Position numbers and translations under genes: made by a program. Positions 1 through 10,812 of a stretch of 64,000 nt of DNA are shown piece after piece. Position 1 is the stretch's first letter. Each line of letters opens with the position of its first letter. Under the pieces are notes generated by a model. That model did not search any database. It was not told the origin of the DNA and saw only the letters and a program-made list of their open reading frames with translations. The DNA is from Collybia mongolica (taxonomy: Eukaryota; Basidiomycota; Agaricomycetes; Agaricales; Clitocybaceae). The DNA lies in NCBI GenBank assembly GCA_013420905.1, contig JAAXNY010000004.1, positions 4,712,001 through 4,776,000 of the forward strand. The letters are read 5' to 3'.

Positions 1-1329
1 AATGCGTACTACAGCTTCATCGACCCAGCGAATGTCCCAAAGACTATCAGCGATGCTGTTACAGTTACACGTAGGCTTGGTCTGCGATATCTTTGGGTAG
101 ATTCATTCTGCATTATACAGGATTCGGACGACGACAAAGCCCAAGAAATAGCGAAGATGCGCCTTATCTTCCGGAACGCCTTTGTCACTATTTTGGCTGC
201 CAGGGCGAATGCTGTCAGCAAGGGCTTCTTGCAAAATATCTTCCCATCGTTCCACTTCGCCCCTATCCGTCTGCCGTTTCGTTGCCCTGATGGGGCTATT
301 GGAACCGTCACAGTTGTTCAACATGCGCAACTCTCAGAAGCTGTCGACTCGCGTGCATGGTGTTTAGAAGAGCGGGTGCTCTCGCCACGGCTGCTTGTTT
401 TCTCCACCCTCGGTTTGCAATACGAGTGTCAGACGGCACGTATAAACGTTAATGGCTCTACCTTGGGACTTCCGCCAACGATTGCTCGCCTCCCAGATTA
501 TGTATTTACAGCTGAGCCGGGCCCGGATGCCGAATGGGAAATGGACATGTCCTGGGATTCGATCCTCCAGCGATATACCGCGAGTAGTCTGACCAACCAG
601 GAGGACAAGCTCCTTGCACTCGCGGGCCTCGCTGAACAAGTCCATCGCTTCTGGCCCCAGAGTCAATATGCTGCTGGACTATGGACACACCGGCTCCCTT
701 CCGCCCTCCTATGGTCGCAACAAGGTCGTATGGTACGGCCTAAGGCATATAGGGCACCCTCTTGGAGCTGGGCGGCCGTAGACGGTCAGATAACGCCCCG
801 GGAAATGTCAGGGAGTTCGGACGCGTGGCGTGCAGCGTCTAAGCGTCCCAAGGACAGTGAGAGTATCTGTGAAGTGAAGAGCGTTGTTATTAACCTGAAG
901 CACGCCGGTAACCCGTACGGTGAGGTTACTTCTGCATGCCTCGTTTTATGTGCGGATCTTGTTCAGGTCACTTGGAATACCCACGAGGACAGCGAGCCTC
1001 GTGTACTCATTCCAGATGAACAGTCGGGACATAGATTGTCACTAGCTGGCCGCCGTGGTCTGGACAACAACGTCGGATATGTGGGACTGGACGCAGTTGA
1101 GCTCCCCGAATACCTAGTTGTGGAGGTTACCCTTGCCGGAGTGTCGAAAAATGGTGTCCCACTGCCATGGATTACGCGGTTTGGCCAGCATGATATATGT
1201 GGTCTAATGCTCCTGCCTGCACGGGAACAAGGGGACGATGGTGTCACCGTGTATCGTCGAATTGGGGAATTTATCATGAACGCTGAGAATTGGCCTTCCA
1301 CTTGTAGACAAGATATTCGTATTATATAA
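1..1329 (+). CDS. HET-domain protein, 3' portion (gene runs off left edge)
   Basis: The reading frame is open from base 1 to TAA/TGA-free position 1329, giving about 442 residues without a start in the window. It carries the second half of a HET (heterokaryon incompatibility, PF06985-like) domain: the block RYLWVDSFCIIQDSDDDKA near residues 34-52, then KMRLIFRNAFVTILAARA, LPFRCPDG and SRAWCLEERVLSPRLLVF, all in canonical order. The C-terminal region with WSWAAVDGQ and YRRIGEFIMNAENW is typical of basidiomycete HET proteins. HET proteins trigger allorecognition or cell-death responses; the specific partner here is unknown. No stop or frameshift is visible. A second HET gene follows on the same strand about 400 bases downstream, and a decayed inverted pair lies at 38192-40555, so this belongs to a local tandem family. 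The N-terminal half lies outside the window. Confidence 0.9.
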   Translation, partial: NAYYSFIDPANVPKTISDAVTVTRRLGLRYLWVDSFCIIQDSDDDKAQEIAKMRLIFRNAFVTILAARANAVSKGFLQNIFPSFHFAPIRLPFRCPDGAIGTVTVVQHAQLSEAVDSRAWCLEERVLSPRLLVFSTLGLQYECQTARINVNGSTLGLPPTIARLPDYVFTAEPGPDAEWEMDMSWDSILQRYTASSLTNQEDKLLALAGLAEQVHRFWPQSQYAAGLWTHRLPSALLWSQQGRMVRPKAYRAPSWSWAAVDGQITPREMSGSSDAWRAASKRPKDSESICEVKSVVINLKHAGNPYGEVTSACLVLCADLVQVTWNTHEDSEPRVLIPDEQSGHRLSLAGRRGLDNNVGYVGLDAVELPEYLVVEVTLAGVSKNGVPLPWITRFGQHDICGLMLLPAREQGDDGVTVYRRIGEFIMNAENWPSTCRQDIRII

Positions 1330-1743
1330 CAGAGAATTTGGCCAAGATATGATTCTGATAGAGTCTGACTGAGTACTTTTGGTCGTCCTTTGGCAGGAAT
1401 CGGGAAAAATGCCGAGTTTTTGGTCGGAGGTTTAATCTATAATTACAGATCATCACCTAGCACACACGCTTTCGTCCACTCCTTGAAACACTTTTCGAAG
1501 ACCTTGAATCCTGCAGATTAGAGAAACTAGCGGAAAGCGAACACTACACCCTCTTCCAAAAGCTCAGAAAATGAAAGATATGGCATCGATGTGTAAGTAT
1601 TCTCCTTGCCTCAATAGCATTTTCTCGCTCATTTGTTAGCCCCTTTGACTTCGATCCATCGTGCATCTGAGCCTTCCCATCTAGTACGTTGGTCTTCATA
1701 TCTGTTTTTATCGATATTCTTATGGTAGAGTACCGTGAAAGGA

Positions 1744-2463
1744 TCCCGATATCGTAAAATTGGTTTGCGCACGCTGCTGGGAAAATGTGTTTTCCACAAA
1801 ATCGTTCAATGCTATATGGGATGGCAGTGCGGAGGCAATCCGACTCATCAAGCGGCGTATGGTACTCAGGATGCAGAAATATCCACCGGCACTGATTACC
1901 AATTGCTTGTAGGAGGGTCCTCGCAAAATTTGTACAAATCTTCGCTGACGTACAGAACACCACAATGGGCTGAAATATTAGAGTCGGCCGAAACTTTTTG
2001 TGGTTATTGTACTTTGATTCGCAACGCAAGGAGAGGGGCATTTCGATCTGAGCCGTCCGCTGGCGAGATATTGGTCGTCACCGTGCTCTTTGAATTGGCG
2101 TCTATTATACAGCGGATAAGGATCACATTTTGGGACACCAACTCAATGTCCTCTATGACCCCGAATGATACCAGTATTTATGCCGAACTTGGTATGTTTT
2201 CGGGCAGTACGTAGCGGCTTAGAATACTTTGTCTAATCCGCATATCATGTGCACAGGGGATCCTGCAGGTCAATATGTCACTGCTCGTAATGTCGTTTGG
2301 AAAGTGGATGATAGCGCGAGCTACGATCTTGCTTTAAAATGCGTTGAAGATTGCTCCAGACACGAGCGTTGCCCACGACCAGCACCAACTACACTTCCAA
2401 CTCGAGTGCTCGACTGCTCTGACCCCTCACGGTTACGATTGGTCACCACCGATCACTCAATAC
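1744..2463 (+). pseudogene. HET-domain gene, 5' half only, truncated
   Basis: Spliced reading gives exon 1744-1908, intron 1909-1955 (ends in CTGAC branch and TACAG), exon 1956-2191, intron 2192-2256, exon from 2257. The product matches the N-terminal half of the HET family: DPDIVKLVCARCWENVFS, then TPQWAEILESAETFCGYC, then LGDPAGQYVTARN and DCSRHERCPRPAPTTLPTRV, the segment that normally leads into the HET domain. Homology to the inverted copy at 38192-40114 stops near 2463, just before the conserved SYVWGG motif, and an unrelated repeat begins. The inverted copy has ATGGAAAAG at the start, whereas here the corresponding bases lack that ATG, so the start is damaged or lies in an upstream exon. 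Most likely a HET gene truncated by insertion of the element starting at about 2464; the missing half is not found on the + strand of this window. Confidence 0.75.
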
Positions 2464-2960
2464 ACTGTGAAACTGAGAATAGATGAAATTCAACCCTGTG
2501 TTTCATCCTCTTAAATAAGAGAAATAATACATTAAAAATATGAAATTCATTCAATTAACAATCCTAAAATGTAATGAATTTCATCTCAAAGATGTTTGAA
2601 AACACACCCCCTGTAGGGGGGAAAAATGGAGGGAAAACCCCCCTTTAAGGTATAATTTGATGGATGAATTTCATGCGAAATTTGTCCATATTCATATCCC
2701 TCATAATTCACCCTCATGGGATGAATTTCTTACTATCAAGGGTGCTATACTAACCTTTCAAAAAGGATGAATTTCATACTAATAAGGGGTGAGAATAACA
2801 CCCTTGCAAGTCTTACATGGGGGATGAATTTCATACTATTAAGGGCAGAAATAACACCCTTGCAAGTCTTACATGAGGGATGAATTTCATACTATTAAGG
2901 GCAAAAATACTGGCATTTTATGAGAGATGAAAATCATATGTTTGAATTCATCCCATTTTC
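2464..2960. repeat. Palindromic-motif repeat block (GATGAATTTCAT) with a 56-bp tandem unit
   Basis: The motif GATGAATTTCAT or its complement ATGAAATTCATC recurs about nine times between 2483 and 2940. Near 2767, 2823 and 2879 it heads a tandem unit of about 56 bp (motif, TACTATTAAGGG, AACACCCTTGCAAG, CTTACATG). Such short subterminal repeats are typical of the ends of DNA transposons, where they bind transposase. The left edge coincides with the break in the HET gene at about 2463, where the sequence begins CACTGTGAAACTG. I did not find the matching opposite end, so the element's extent is unknown. Confidence 0.6.
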
Positions 2961-3132
2961 CTCACTTAAATTCATCCTCTTTTTCATCAATTTACTGGAT
3001 TGTTTTCGGATGAAAGTAGTACTAACTTTTCATCCATTGAAAGGTTGAAATGCACTCATTTTTATTTGGATATTTCATCCTCTTATAGATGTTTAAATTT
3101 GTGTGATTCAACATTTAACAATATTCTAATGA

Positions 3133-4064
3133 TTAGTAGGCTTCTGATTCATTCCCTTCCTCATCCTCCTGGTCCTCATCCTCCTGGTCCTCATCCTCCT
3201 GGTCCTCACCCTTCTGGTCCCCATCCTCTTCCCCCTCATCACTACTATCTACTTCATCCTCATCATGCTCATTTAAGTCAATGTCGACATCCATTTCCTC
3301 CTCATCATCAGCATTACTGCCCCCTACTGTATTTCCAGTTTCATTTGTATACCCACATTTACGAGCATAGGTGCATTTGTTCTTCAAATGTGACTTGATA
3401 AATTCTTGAGTGGCCCAGCCATTATGGAATTTATTGAGGTATGTATGCCAACTTTTGGCCTGAAATAAATTATTTAAATGAGTAACAAAGCAGCAAAGAA
3501 AAGACTTACCATGCGGATGATTTGACTATTGACTACTGTAGGTTGCCTGTGCCAAACAACCGAGTAGTTGAGGCCTGCATTACCAACTAAACTACAAACA
3601 CAGCGCTATTACTTGTAAGAAAAAAGATTGGAGCAAAGGGTTTTAAGAAGTAAAACTTACACGAATGGCCATGTATAAATCGGAATCATCTTGGAGTTGC
3701 ATTTCAGCCTGGAGATTGAATCTGTTCCCTGCAACGCTGCGCGGTGGGCGTGGTATGACATTCTTCTGCTGTTCTTTAGCATGGGCGGCTTTGCAAAGGG
3801 CTATGAGTTCAGCTAGTCATGTTAGTATGGTATAGGAAGTATGCAAAAAAAAAAAGTAATACCCTTCATTTTCTTCATTTTTGCTTCCATTGCCATTGTC
3901 TCTGATGTATTTATCCGTGTACCTGGTGAAACAAAATGTAATAATAGGTAACATGTTTCCATTTGAAAATCACAGTATCTACCTTTAACTCTCTGGGATG
4001 AGCCCGAAGACAATGCCACCTTGCAAGATTGCTTCACTTTTTGAAATGCAGTAGACTTAGCCAT
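3133..4064 (-). CDS. Hypothetical acidic protein, 5 exons, 238 aa
   Basis: Consistent splicing gives exons 4064-3983, 3922-3863, 3812-3661, 3605-3510 and 3459-3133, all introns GT-AG, with an uninterrupted frame of 239 codons including the stop. The N-terminal third is basic (MAKSTAFQKVKQSCKVALSS), the middle contains RPPRSVAGNRFNLQAEMQL and NAGLNYSVVWHRQP, then WHTYLNKFHNGWATQEFIK. The tail after residue 150 is strongly acidic and holds a 15-bp tandem repeat giving DEDQE units. I do not recognise a named domain; the overall pattern resembles uncharacterised proteins repeated in mushroom genomes and often linked to transposable elements. It lies directly upstream of the palindromic repeat block, so it may be a passenger of that element. 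Function unknown. Confidence 0.65.
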
Positions 4065-5084
4065 AGTTTTATGGAAAAGGGTGCGTTGGAGAAAGAGCTG
4101 GTGGCAAAGTTGAAGAAAGGCGAGACCGAGCGAATGAGGAGATGCTGGGAGACACAGAGAAAGAGGGTTCTTTTAAATTTGAGGTGGAGTGGGTTCCATC
4201 CCCAAGGACAACAGAACCGAGCTCAAATCAATTTGCACAGGGGATGAAAAAGAAAAAAAACTGGGTTCTGGGCTTTGGGGTGGGCAAAGGGATTTCTATA
4301 ATCTGACTAGCTTTGGATTCCGGATCTTTAACTGTACTCGGGTAGAACTGTTGGGGTTTGGGACATGAGCACAAAATAAAACATATAAAGGACCTTGGAA
4401 CTCAAAAAAATAATCACAACGTAATGGCCACTGGCCTCACACCCAACCCTCCAGACACTTCCCCTACCCACTGTGTGCTGCAGAATGATGATGTTTCCGG
4501 TCATGTTGTGGAAAGCATGACGGAATCCAAGACTGAATCAGACTGTGGACCATTTGATTGTGCTTTCTTTGGCCCTTGCTCACCAGAGAATTAACTTGGT
4601 CTATTGGAAAATAGAAACTGGTTTATGGACCTTTGCAAGTCCAAATCTTCAAGCCATGGATCCAGTGTACCCAAGGATAACAGTAAGAAATAATCTAACT
4701 CCACATGATGCTGAAGGAAAAACTCTTACCTAGGTGATATTAAAACAAAGACAGACATAGTCCCTGAAGAGTGTAAGGTGAATATCAGCACTATCAACCC
4801 ATTGGAGGGGAAGGTATGTGAATCGACTCACATAACCAGTTTCCGACAGTATCTTATTAATTGACAACAAAGTTTATTATTCAGATCTGTGTCGAAGGTG
4901 GCAACTTAATCAATCCAGTATTCAATTTTAACTTCCAGGAAAAAGTAAAGAGCAAAAAACAGAGATGTAAATCAAGTAGAAGGGACAATGAGCAGGGAAA
5001 ACGGCAAGAATTATGATGTGTATATACATGTGACACAGTAAAGTCCCAAAAGATATATGCAAACTTGAAAGTAAAGCCTGTTAA
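4065..5084. other. No convincing gene; AT-rich intergenic or element-internal DNA
   Basis: Only short uncorrelated open frames occur here (for example + 4029-4247 and 4358-4594) without splice structure or recognisable motifs. The stretch separates the acidic-protein gene from the 3' end of the KOW-like pseudogene. It may be the promoter side of the former (read on -) and the trailer of the latter. Confidence 0.5.
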
Positions 5085-7087
5085 TTATTTCGTGCGAGTT
5101 TTATGAGCATCCTTTCGAAGAGCAGTCATTAATCCCTCATTTTGTGCCTTTTCTTCTTTGGTTTCATGGCCAATGCAGAGTACATCAGGGCTTAGTTCCA
5201 AATGATCCCCTGAAAGTGTTTCATGGCCTCCCTCAGTCCGGTTGATGATGGCCAATATCATAATTGGCTGGCCATTCTCATAACAATGGTGAATTCAGCA
5301 GACATATTGGCCCAGGTGGTCACCTTCAACTACGACCAACAATCCATTATCACGTGTAGGATTGGGACGTTTTGGTGTGAGGTCTCCTGGAGGCAAGGAT
5401 CCCGATGTCTTGTAGTGGTTGAACTGGACTGATAATGCTCCCTCTATCTGCACTACGGAGACCACCATTTCTTTACCTTGATATTGCCCACCTGTAACCA
5501 ACACCTTTAATTTAATATCAATAAGCCGTGGATCTAATAACAGGTGAGCAGGTCCCTGCTGTTGTGATATAGTTGGTGGAGGGGAGGCTTGAGAGGAGGA
5601 TCCTACATCAGGTGTTCGAGATGAGGGGTTCCAGGCCGGCATCAAGTGGTGAAAGTCAGGCATGGGCATGCTACCCCCCACTGCTGCAGTAGTGGCAGCT
5701 GTGGCAGGTTCCTGGGGAGGGGGGAATTTGGCAACATGGCCTGGGAGGGGGACAAATAATTTGTTCTTGAGTGGGGCAAATTCATTTAATCTGAGGCGAG
5801 ACCTTGGGGGAGAAATTAGCTCATAATGAATATGAAGAAGAATATAATATTTATGAAGATTCTACAACATCATTGTAGTCCAGAACTTTGCCACTGAATG
5901 GATGTGCAGGATTCAAGTGAATAAATTGAACAGTTACTCGGAGTCCACTGAGTGTAGTTTTCAAGAGTTGAACATCTTTGATTACTGCACAAGAACCCTT
6001 CATTGCATGTCCTGTTTTGACGACCAAAACCTCAAGCCCTATCCAGGGAACTTCCTCACGTCTAATTGGGATGGTTGGTATGTTACTCAATGTTGGTGGT
6101 TGACTGTGGAGTATTATTGGAGGGTCAACTACTTTCACCCAGTTCCTATGGACTTTGAGTGGCTGTTTAAAAGTAAATTACAATGTGACTGGCATAATAT
6201 CTTGAGTTTTTACCTTGAGGGAGTTTGGACTGATGTAACTCTGCAGTCCTTGTGTTTCAAGACATTCAACAATGTAGACATATTCCTCTGTCACCTCAAC
6301 TACCCATCCCTTTTCCCCTTGGAGAGCCCCACTGATTACTTCTGTGAAATGGCCATGAGCAATGTACTTCCACATATTGGACCACAGGACCATGTGTAAA
6401 CCCTCCCCCATTTCTAGTTCCACCTCTGCCGAATCAATACCGACAGACTGGATGATACCCCTCTTAGAGGATTCCTTTATGACCACCTGTTCGCCTTCAA
6501 AAAATTGCCATTCTGAAGGGCATGGGAATCATGCACTTTTGATTTCAGGGTGAGGACAGCATAGAAACAAGTCCATCATTTTGCTTTGTAAGGAAACAGG
6601 GACACACAATACCAAACCAAAGCCATAAGTTCTGTGTTCAAGGAAGAATTCAAATTTGCGACCAAAAGCAGCAAAATGGCCCATAGTTTTGCTGTCAATG
6701 ATAGTGACTTTGGGGTGAGTTTTGATGATTCAGTCCTGTTTTTCATTGTCAAACAAACCTGGCTTGGAGCGGAGGGTACCTCATGTATTATTGAGGAGAA
6801 AGGAAACGGCGTCTCTTTCCTTCCCCTCCTAGAATACATTGCGTCAAGTCTCAGTCATAGTATCAGTAAGATGCAGGTACTGATGCTCACCACACAACAG
6901 ACTCTCATTAATGGGCTGTCTTCACCTGTTGGAAGTCGTTCCACATCCAGACCAGGGTGTCTTGAAAGGCCTTCATTGACTGGGGGTTGTTCCTTGTCCA
7001 GATCGTGGGGTTTTGGCGTGCCTTTGTCAGAAAAGTATCCATTTGCAAGGCAATAATAGTAGTCATCTTCATTGTTCTCTTCCATAT
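5085..7087 (-). pseudogene. Spt5-like KOW-domain gene, interrupted at its start codon
   Basis: Several - strand exons encode KOW-type segments like those of transcription elongation factor Spt5: FEGEQVVIKESSKRGIIQSV near 6500-6440, PWIGLEVLVVKTGHAMKG near 6045, and LKVLVTGGQYQGKEMVV near 5500, ending in a charged helix (NEGLMTALRKDAHKTRTK) and TAA at 5085. The N-terminus (MEENNEDDYYYC) begins at 7085 with an acidic stretch. In the last KOW part one in-frame TGA follows YVC near 5305, at a place where arginine is expected, so the copy is probably dead. Spt5-like KOW genes are multiplied in mushroom genomes, often with mobile elements; this is not the single essential SPT5. LTR element A is inserted at 7088, and its target duplication contains the ATG. 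Confidence 0.65.
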
Positions 7088-8309
7088 TGCTGAAAGGGGG
7101 CTCCTGGGCTATAAGTGTGCTGATGCTATGAAATGTAATCTCTTACACACACACACACACCAAACCTAACAATCAACACATGAACAGTAGGAATCACCTG
7201 TTTTGAGTTCGGGTTCAAGTGTTTAGAAGCACTAAGCTTTGAATAGTACTAGCCAAAGCTCTTTCCAATGATCTCTCAACGGGTTTGATTCAGACAAAGC
7301 TTCAACACAAGTTTAAAACTTGCTAGGTATATTTGTAATATCTCTCGATCCAATAGACTGAGTACCAAGTGTACGTTCAATTATTAATGATCCCAAGTGG
7401 ATCTATAAGTCCAAGCAATTTATTAAACAAACAGTGCCAAGTGCACTAAGGCCAAGTGCCTAGTGATTCCAACAGACAATGCGGTACTAAGTTCCAAGTG
7501 AACTAAGACTCTTCAATTCTGTGATTTCTTCAAACAATTCCAATCAAGACAACTTTGAAGCAATCTGAGCCTTAATTCAGGCATGCAATAGTGTTTTAAC
7601 AAATGTGATTTGTATACTCTATAGTAGTGCGAAGTGGGGGCAAGATTCCTTGCCTTTGCGCTACTCATCTACAGTCTATTTATAGTGTACAAACTAAATA
7701 TCATACGGAATTGTAAATTTTATACAGAACTGCGCTCCCCCGTGCCAAGGATCTGTATTTAATGCTGACGCATCCTCTATGACTTGGCGCGCGCACCATA
7801 CGTGCCAATTATGCCGTTTACTGGTTACTTATCAAATATTGAAAGAGCTGGCTAAACTCTTATCAAGTCCTGACCACACACTTTGTTATTTAAAACAGCG
7901 CAGCGCTGTAATTTACTTCTCCTGATCATCCCAGTTGCTATTCACGGTGTCCCATCTCTTCTGGTAGTTAACACCAAGTGCCCCTGACTAGGATTGGGTT
8001 GTGCAAGTCCCGAATTTACAATTACTTCTCCTATTAATGATGATCCCTGGACTAATGATATCATACTACAACGGTTACTTATGAACTAAGATACCAAGGT
8101 TGTAACCAGGCATGGTGAATAGGACTAATAATAGACCATACTCATAGTCCTCTGTACTGATAGTGTATTATCCATTAGACTAGTTCACTCTGATTAGCCA
8201 TCTCGGAGCTCGACTCTAATCCTTTATTACCATTTACTTGGTTATTAGAAATGATACTGATAGCCTTACTTGTTGACTTTATAAGTGCAAACAATTTTGG
8301 GCCCTATCA
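7088..8309 (-). repeat. Element A, 3' LTR (left copy)
   Basis: A 1,222-bp LTR, TG...CA on the plus strand, nearly colinear with 27708-28926 and with the inverted copy 40556-41775. It holds a CA microsatellite near 7146-7162. Differences between copies are mainly CpG versus TpG/CpA, e.g. GGCGCGCGCACC here versus GGCGCGCACACC in the right copy. A purine-rich tract (GTGTGGGGGAGA on -) lies immediately inside at 8310-8321, as expected for the polypurine tract before a 3' LTR of a minus-strand element. Confidence 0.88.
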
Positions 8310-8321
8310 TCTCCCCCACAC
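8310..8321 (-). other. Polypurine tract of element A
   Basis: On the minus strand the bases just before the left LTR read GTGTGGGGGAGA, a purine run abutting the LTR start TGATAGGG. This is the usual primer site for plus-strand DNA synthesis and fixes the element's polarity as minus. Confidence 0.7.
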
Positions 8322-8759
8322 CACAAATGTAGACTGTCCTCAGTCTCTCTTTGCTGGCATGTTAGTCCAATACTTTGGGTCTGCACATGTCTAATCATTC
8401 AGTACAAGGTCACAATGGTTCCGCTTTTAGACAGGTAGGCGCGCAATGTCAGGATCAAGCCCAGAGGTCTACTTTCCATCAGGATCATGACAGTTATATA
8501 TGTCTCCTGAGAGAGTACTTGACATTCAGACATCGCTTTACAGATATTTCAGTCATCTGAGCATTTCTCTTGTTATGTTTCTGACACTTCAGCAAGAGAT
8601 TGGTGCTCCTGCTTGTCTTTTAGAGCTTCGCAATGCAGGGTTGTGCGTTTTAAAAAGCTCTCGCTTTTGCTAAGTTTTAGACAATTTGGACTTTACAGCC
8701 CATTTCTAAATTTCTTTGCTATTTGCATCGCTCAAACGCTCCAACTCTTTTAAACAAAT
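8322..8759. other. Non-coding 5' region of antisense gene 1
   Basis: No supported coding frame. It lies between the element's polypurine tract and the first ATG of the antisense gene and would hold that gene's promoter. A short open frame at 8375-8560 shows no splice sites or motifs. Confidence 0.4.
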
Positions 8760-10283
8760 ATGTCTTCCACTTCCACTTCTGCCATGGCTTGTGCTCTGCA
8801 CTTGCCTTCCACACTGTCCCTTTTGCTTTCCACTGTGATTTTACTGACTGAGGGCCATTCCCCCACTATGGTCTATGTGGACCAGCCCATCCCTTCATTT
8901 TCCGATCTCCTTGAAGATGCCGAGGGCGACGTCTTTGTTGCCATGGAGCAAGGGTGGATCATTATGGCTGAGGAGCTCGTGCCCCATATGGACCATCAGG
9001 GCCCCCTTGACCTTGACAATTTAATTGACTTCATCAATCACTGCTCCTTGCTCATTGTATGCCCATCTTTTACTTGTTAACACCTTTTGCTAAATTACTT
9101 ATTTACTGGTCTCAGGACACCATCACTGGTGTGGTCTGTGGCGTGCGCTTTTTGCTGCTGTACCCGGCCATTCTCCTCCTGTGCGTGCTTCACCTCCAAG
9201 TGATGCGCATCCCAGTTGATGCGTGCGAAGCCTCGTGGTCTTCCTGGCGTACGGTCATATCGGCTGACCTAGGAAACAATTCCATTCTTCTGGTAAATGG
9301 CTTGTTTACTTCTTTACTCTGTCTGTCCTTGTCATACTGACTACTTTTTACTTTAGGGTCAGGCTCCCACTGTGGAGCAAGTTCTGGACCAGGTGGGGTC
9401 ATGCTACCAGCATAACAACAGTGACAGTATCTTTCAAGATACTTTCCTTGTACCCCCTTGCATGGTTGGCGCGCTGTGCCGTTACCATCAGTACTGGGAC
9501 AGTTGGTCTGCCGCGCCCTTGCCGGTGCGCTCCCTGGTTTTGGTACCCGCGGTTTGTCAATCACTACTTTTATTACTTTTCTTCTGTTGTTGACTTATTT
9601 CAATAGCCCCTTAAGCGGAAGCATAATGCAGGGTCCAAGGGCAAAGGCTGCGTGGTTCCCCAGGTATACCATCCTTTACTTCACGAGCTTTACATTATTC
9701 CTGACTTGATTTCAAAATTCTAGTCTGACATGTCGCGTGCCCAGGGGGCTGGCAGTGATTCCACGCTGCGTCCCATGGAGGCAGGTCCCGTATGTCTCCT
9801 TTCTCTTTTAAAACTCATTTACTTTTACTTATTTTTATCTCTTTAGTCCTCTGGGCAGCCACTGGTTAAGGTTGAGGTCCCTGAGCTTTGGCTCTTTAAT
9901 GAAGAGATTGCATGCCAGTTGGCTCAAGAGGGATTCGCAGAGTTGTTGCCTTCTGTGGCCCCTTCTCCTCATTGGTCACGTAAGACCACTTGTTCTAGGG
10001 ATGGGGTTCAGGCAACATGCCATAAGCACGCACTGGTTCCCAACCAGGAGCCTACGCCACTACAGTCCCCTATTACCTCCCTTCTGGCTGACCTTGTGCC
10101 TCGGCGCTCTACTGTATGTTTATTACTACTTTATTTCTTGTTACTGATCATTCTTACTAGGTTGGCTATCCTGGCACAATGTGTGCCACCTGCGGCAACA
10201 TCAAGTGCTCCTTCAACAGTTGGGGTAAACCATGCATTGAATGCACTACCAACATGTTTTACATACAGTCCCCCGGACTATAA
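8760..10283 (+). CDS. Antisense passenger gene 1 of element A, 7 exons, 393 aa, Cys-rich end
   Basis: Exons 8760-9056, 9116-9292, 9357-9551, 9607-9663, 9724-9789, 9847-10113 and 10161-10283 join into 394 codons with no stop before TAA. All six introns are GT-AG, 47-64 nt long, pyrimidine-rich before AG, and all in phase 0. The N-terminus is acidic and helical (SFSDLLEDAEGDVFVAMEQG). Exon 2 has a hydrophobic run that could be one membrane segment (VRFLLLYPAILLLCVL, residues about 109-124). The last exon encodes a possible metal site: Cys361, Cys364, Cys369, Cys378, Cys381 (CX2CX4CX8CX2C). The gene lies on the strand opposite to gag-pol, between integrase and the 3' LTR. I recognise no named family. 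It is striking that it has no disabling mutation while gag-pol around it has about ten. It may serve the element or be a captured host gene. Confidence 0.7.
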
Positions 10284-10706
10284 ACAATATAATTGGTTTA
10301 ACTGTTGTTCTATTGTCTTCATAAGAAAGCTTCTGGCCTTGCACCGGCTACTTAAGTTATAAATAGTACAGTTTAATTCTGGTGCAATTCTCTTGATCAT
10401 TAAGACCGTGGCGCAATCACTGACTTTTTATAGACAATCTATTTCAATCCTTGTAACCTTGGTAGGTTTTTCCAAATCAATTTTGCTTATACCCATCTCC
10501 CCCTCAACACTGAATACAACTGTCCCAGTTGTAATGTGGACACTGCCGCGCTCCACATGAATTTTTACGGAGCTCCTTTTTCAATTGGGCTCAGCATTTC
10601 AATTAGGCATGCATCTCGGACCTGTTCAATTGAAATGTATAGATTTTTCTGGGGTAGAACGCGGCAACAAATGAGAGGCTGGGTAGCACTTTCCTAGTTG
10701 TAGAGG
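10284..10706. other. Spacer between the two antisense genes
   Basis: No coding frame of note. It carries the trailer of gene 1 and the upstream region of gene 2, ending in a TATA-like box at 10707. Confidence 0.5.
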
Positions 10707-10715
10707 TATAAAAAG
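10707..10715 (+). promoter_or_regulatory. TATA-like box of antisense gene 2
   Basis: GTATAAAAAGGGC occurs about 100 bp before the ATG at 10813 on the same strand. Distance and sequence fit a core promoter. This suggests that gene 2 has its own promoter and is not read from an LTR. Confidence 0.5.
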
Positions 10716-10812
10716 GGCATTGGCTGTGCTATTTTTCCAAAGACCTTGCCAGACTCTATTATACTCTCTTTACAATGTTCTGTTTCGAAAAACCAATTTC
10801 CTCTGCATTATT

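Noticed and set aside
1544..2041. 165-codon minus-strand frame over the HET gene
   Set aside because: The plus strand has HET homology with proper introns here; the minus frame has no motif.
3000..3398. 132-codon plus-strand frame with HPPGP repeats
   Set aside because: Shadow of the acidic DEDQE repeat encoded on the minus strand, where splicing supports a gene.
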